Of a stretch of DNA of 64,000 nt, positions 63,834 through 64,000 are shown piece after piece. A program made the position numbers and the translations under genes. Origin of the DNA: Distichodus sexfasciatus. Lineage: Eukaryota; Chordata; Actinopteri; Characiformes; Distichodontidae. Where the stretch lies: contig JAVGVS010000008.1 in assembly GCA_032718565.1 (NCBI GenBank), positions 1,012,501-1,076,500 on the forward strand, written 5' to 3'. Under the pieces are notes generated by a model. It ran no database searches. It was not told the DNA's origin and was given only the letters and a program-made list of their open reading frames with translations. Within the stretch, counting starts at the first letter, position 1. Each line of letters opens with the position of its first letter.

Positions 63834-64000
63834 GCTATTAAGTGTACTTGTTGATTTCTGTAGATATATTCAAATTGTTTTATTCTTTTAAGGGCATTCA
63901 TTCGCTAAAATAAGCTAAAAGCAGATTACACTTTTAGTAAAACAGATCTTTCACCTTGCACTACATTTTGACAGTGTGTTTTACGTCACTCAAAAAAGAA
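63834..64000. other. Window end, downstream of the hAT element
   Basis: AT-rich sequence continuing the segment that was adjacent to the dennd3 3' end before the hAT insertion. No feature recognised. Confidence 0.5.

Overview
The window is vertebrate nuclear DNA, almost certainly from a teleost fish. Genes are split into many short exons with canonical GT/AG junctions. The proteins they encode are clear orthologues of four human 8q24.3 genes, and the space between exons is packed with fish-type DNA transposons (hAT, Tc1-derived and Tigger-like elements), tRNA-derived SINEs and microsatellites. The species cannot be read from the sequence alone; the repeat mixture would suit an otophysan such as a characin or catfish, but that is only a guess.

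Layout, all four genes on the + strand. (1) 489-15155: dgat1 (diacylglycerol O-acyltransferase 1, MBOAT family), entering from upstream with its first exons outside the window. The middle exons are intact, but one early exon and the last three carry indels that break the frame and remove the catalytic-histidine region, so this copy looks like a young pseudogene (or a local assembly fault). (2) 23114-24166: gpr20, an intact single-exon class A GPCR. (3) 28265-34736: slc45a4, a proton-coupled transporter of the major facilitator superfamily, complete in 7 coding exons (784 aa). (4) 39880-61009: dennd3, a DENN-domain Rab GEF with a C-terminal WD40 region, complete in 23 coding exons (1275 aa). 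CpG-rich stretches before slc45a4 (about 25.44-25.70 kb) and dennd3 (about 38.22-38.66 kb) probably hold their promoters and non-coding first exons. Apart from shared ancestral synteny there is no sign that the four genes act together.

Mobile DNA. The best element is a complete 2629-bp hAT transposon at 61197-63825, with a perfect 8-bp target duplication, 20-bp terminal inverted repeats and an uninterrupted 626-codon BED-finger transposase on the - strand. It sits 187 bp past the dennd3 stop codon. Other well-delimited elements are a hAT relict at 32480-33968 with a second hAT nested inside it (the inner one carries a CGGBP1-like zinc-finger reading frame), a hAT relative at 1522-2625 with a perfect 8-bp duplication, a 716-bp hAT MITE at 24661-25376, two Tigger-like MITEs with TA duplications, an 809-bp inverted-repeat element at 51390-52198, two families of deleted Tc1 copies present twice each, and at least three SINE families. 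A roughly 44-bp minisatellite in dennd3 intron 13 is split by another inverted-repeat element.

All exon coordinates come from reading conserved protein sequence together with splice signals; no alignment or expression data were available. Comparisons with human proteins are from memory of those families.
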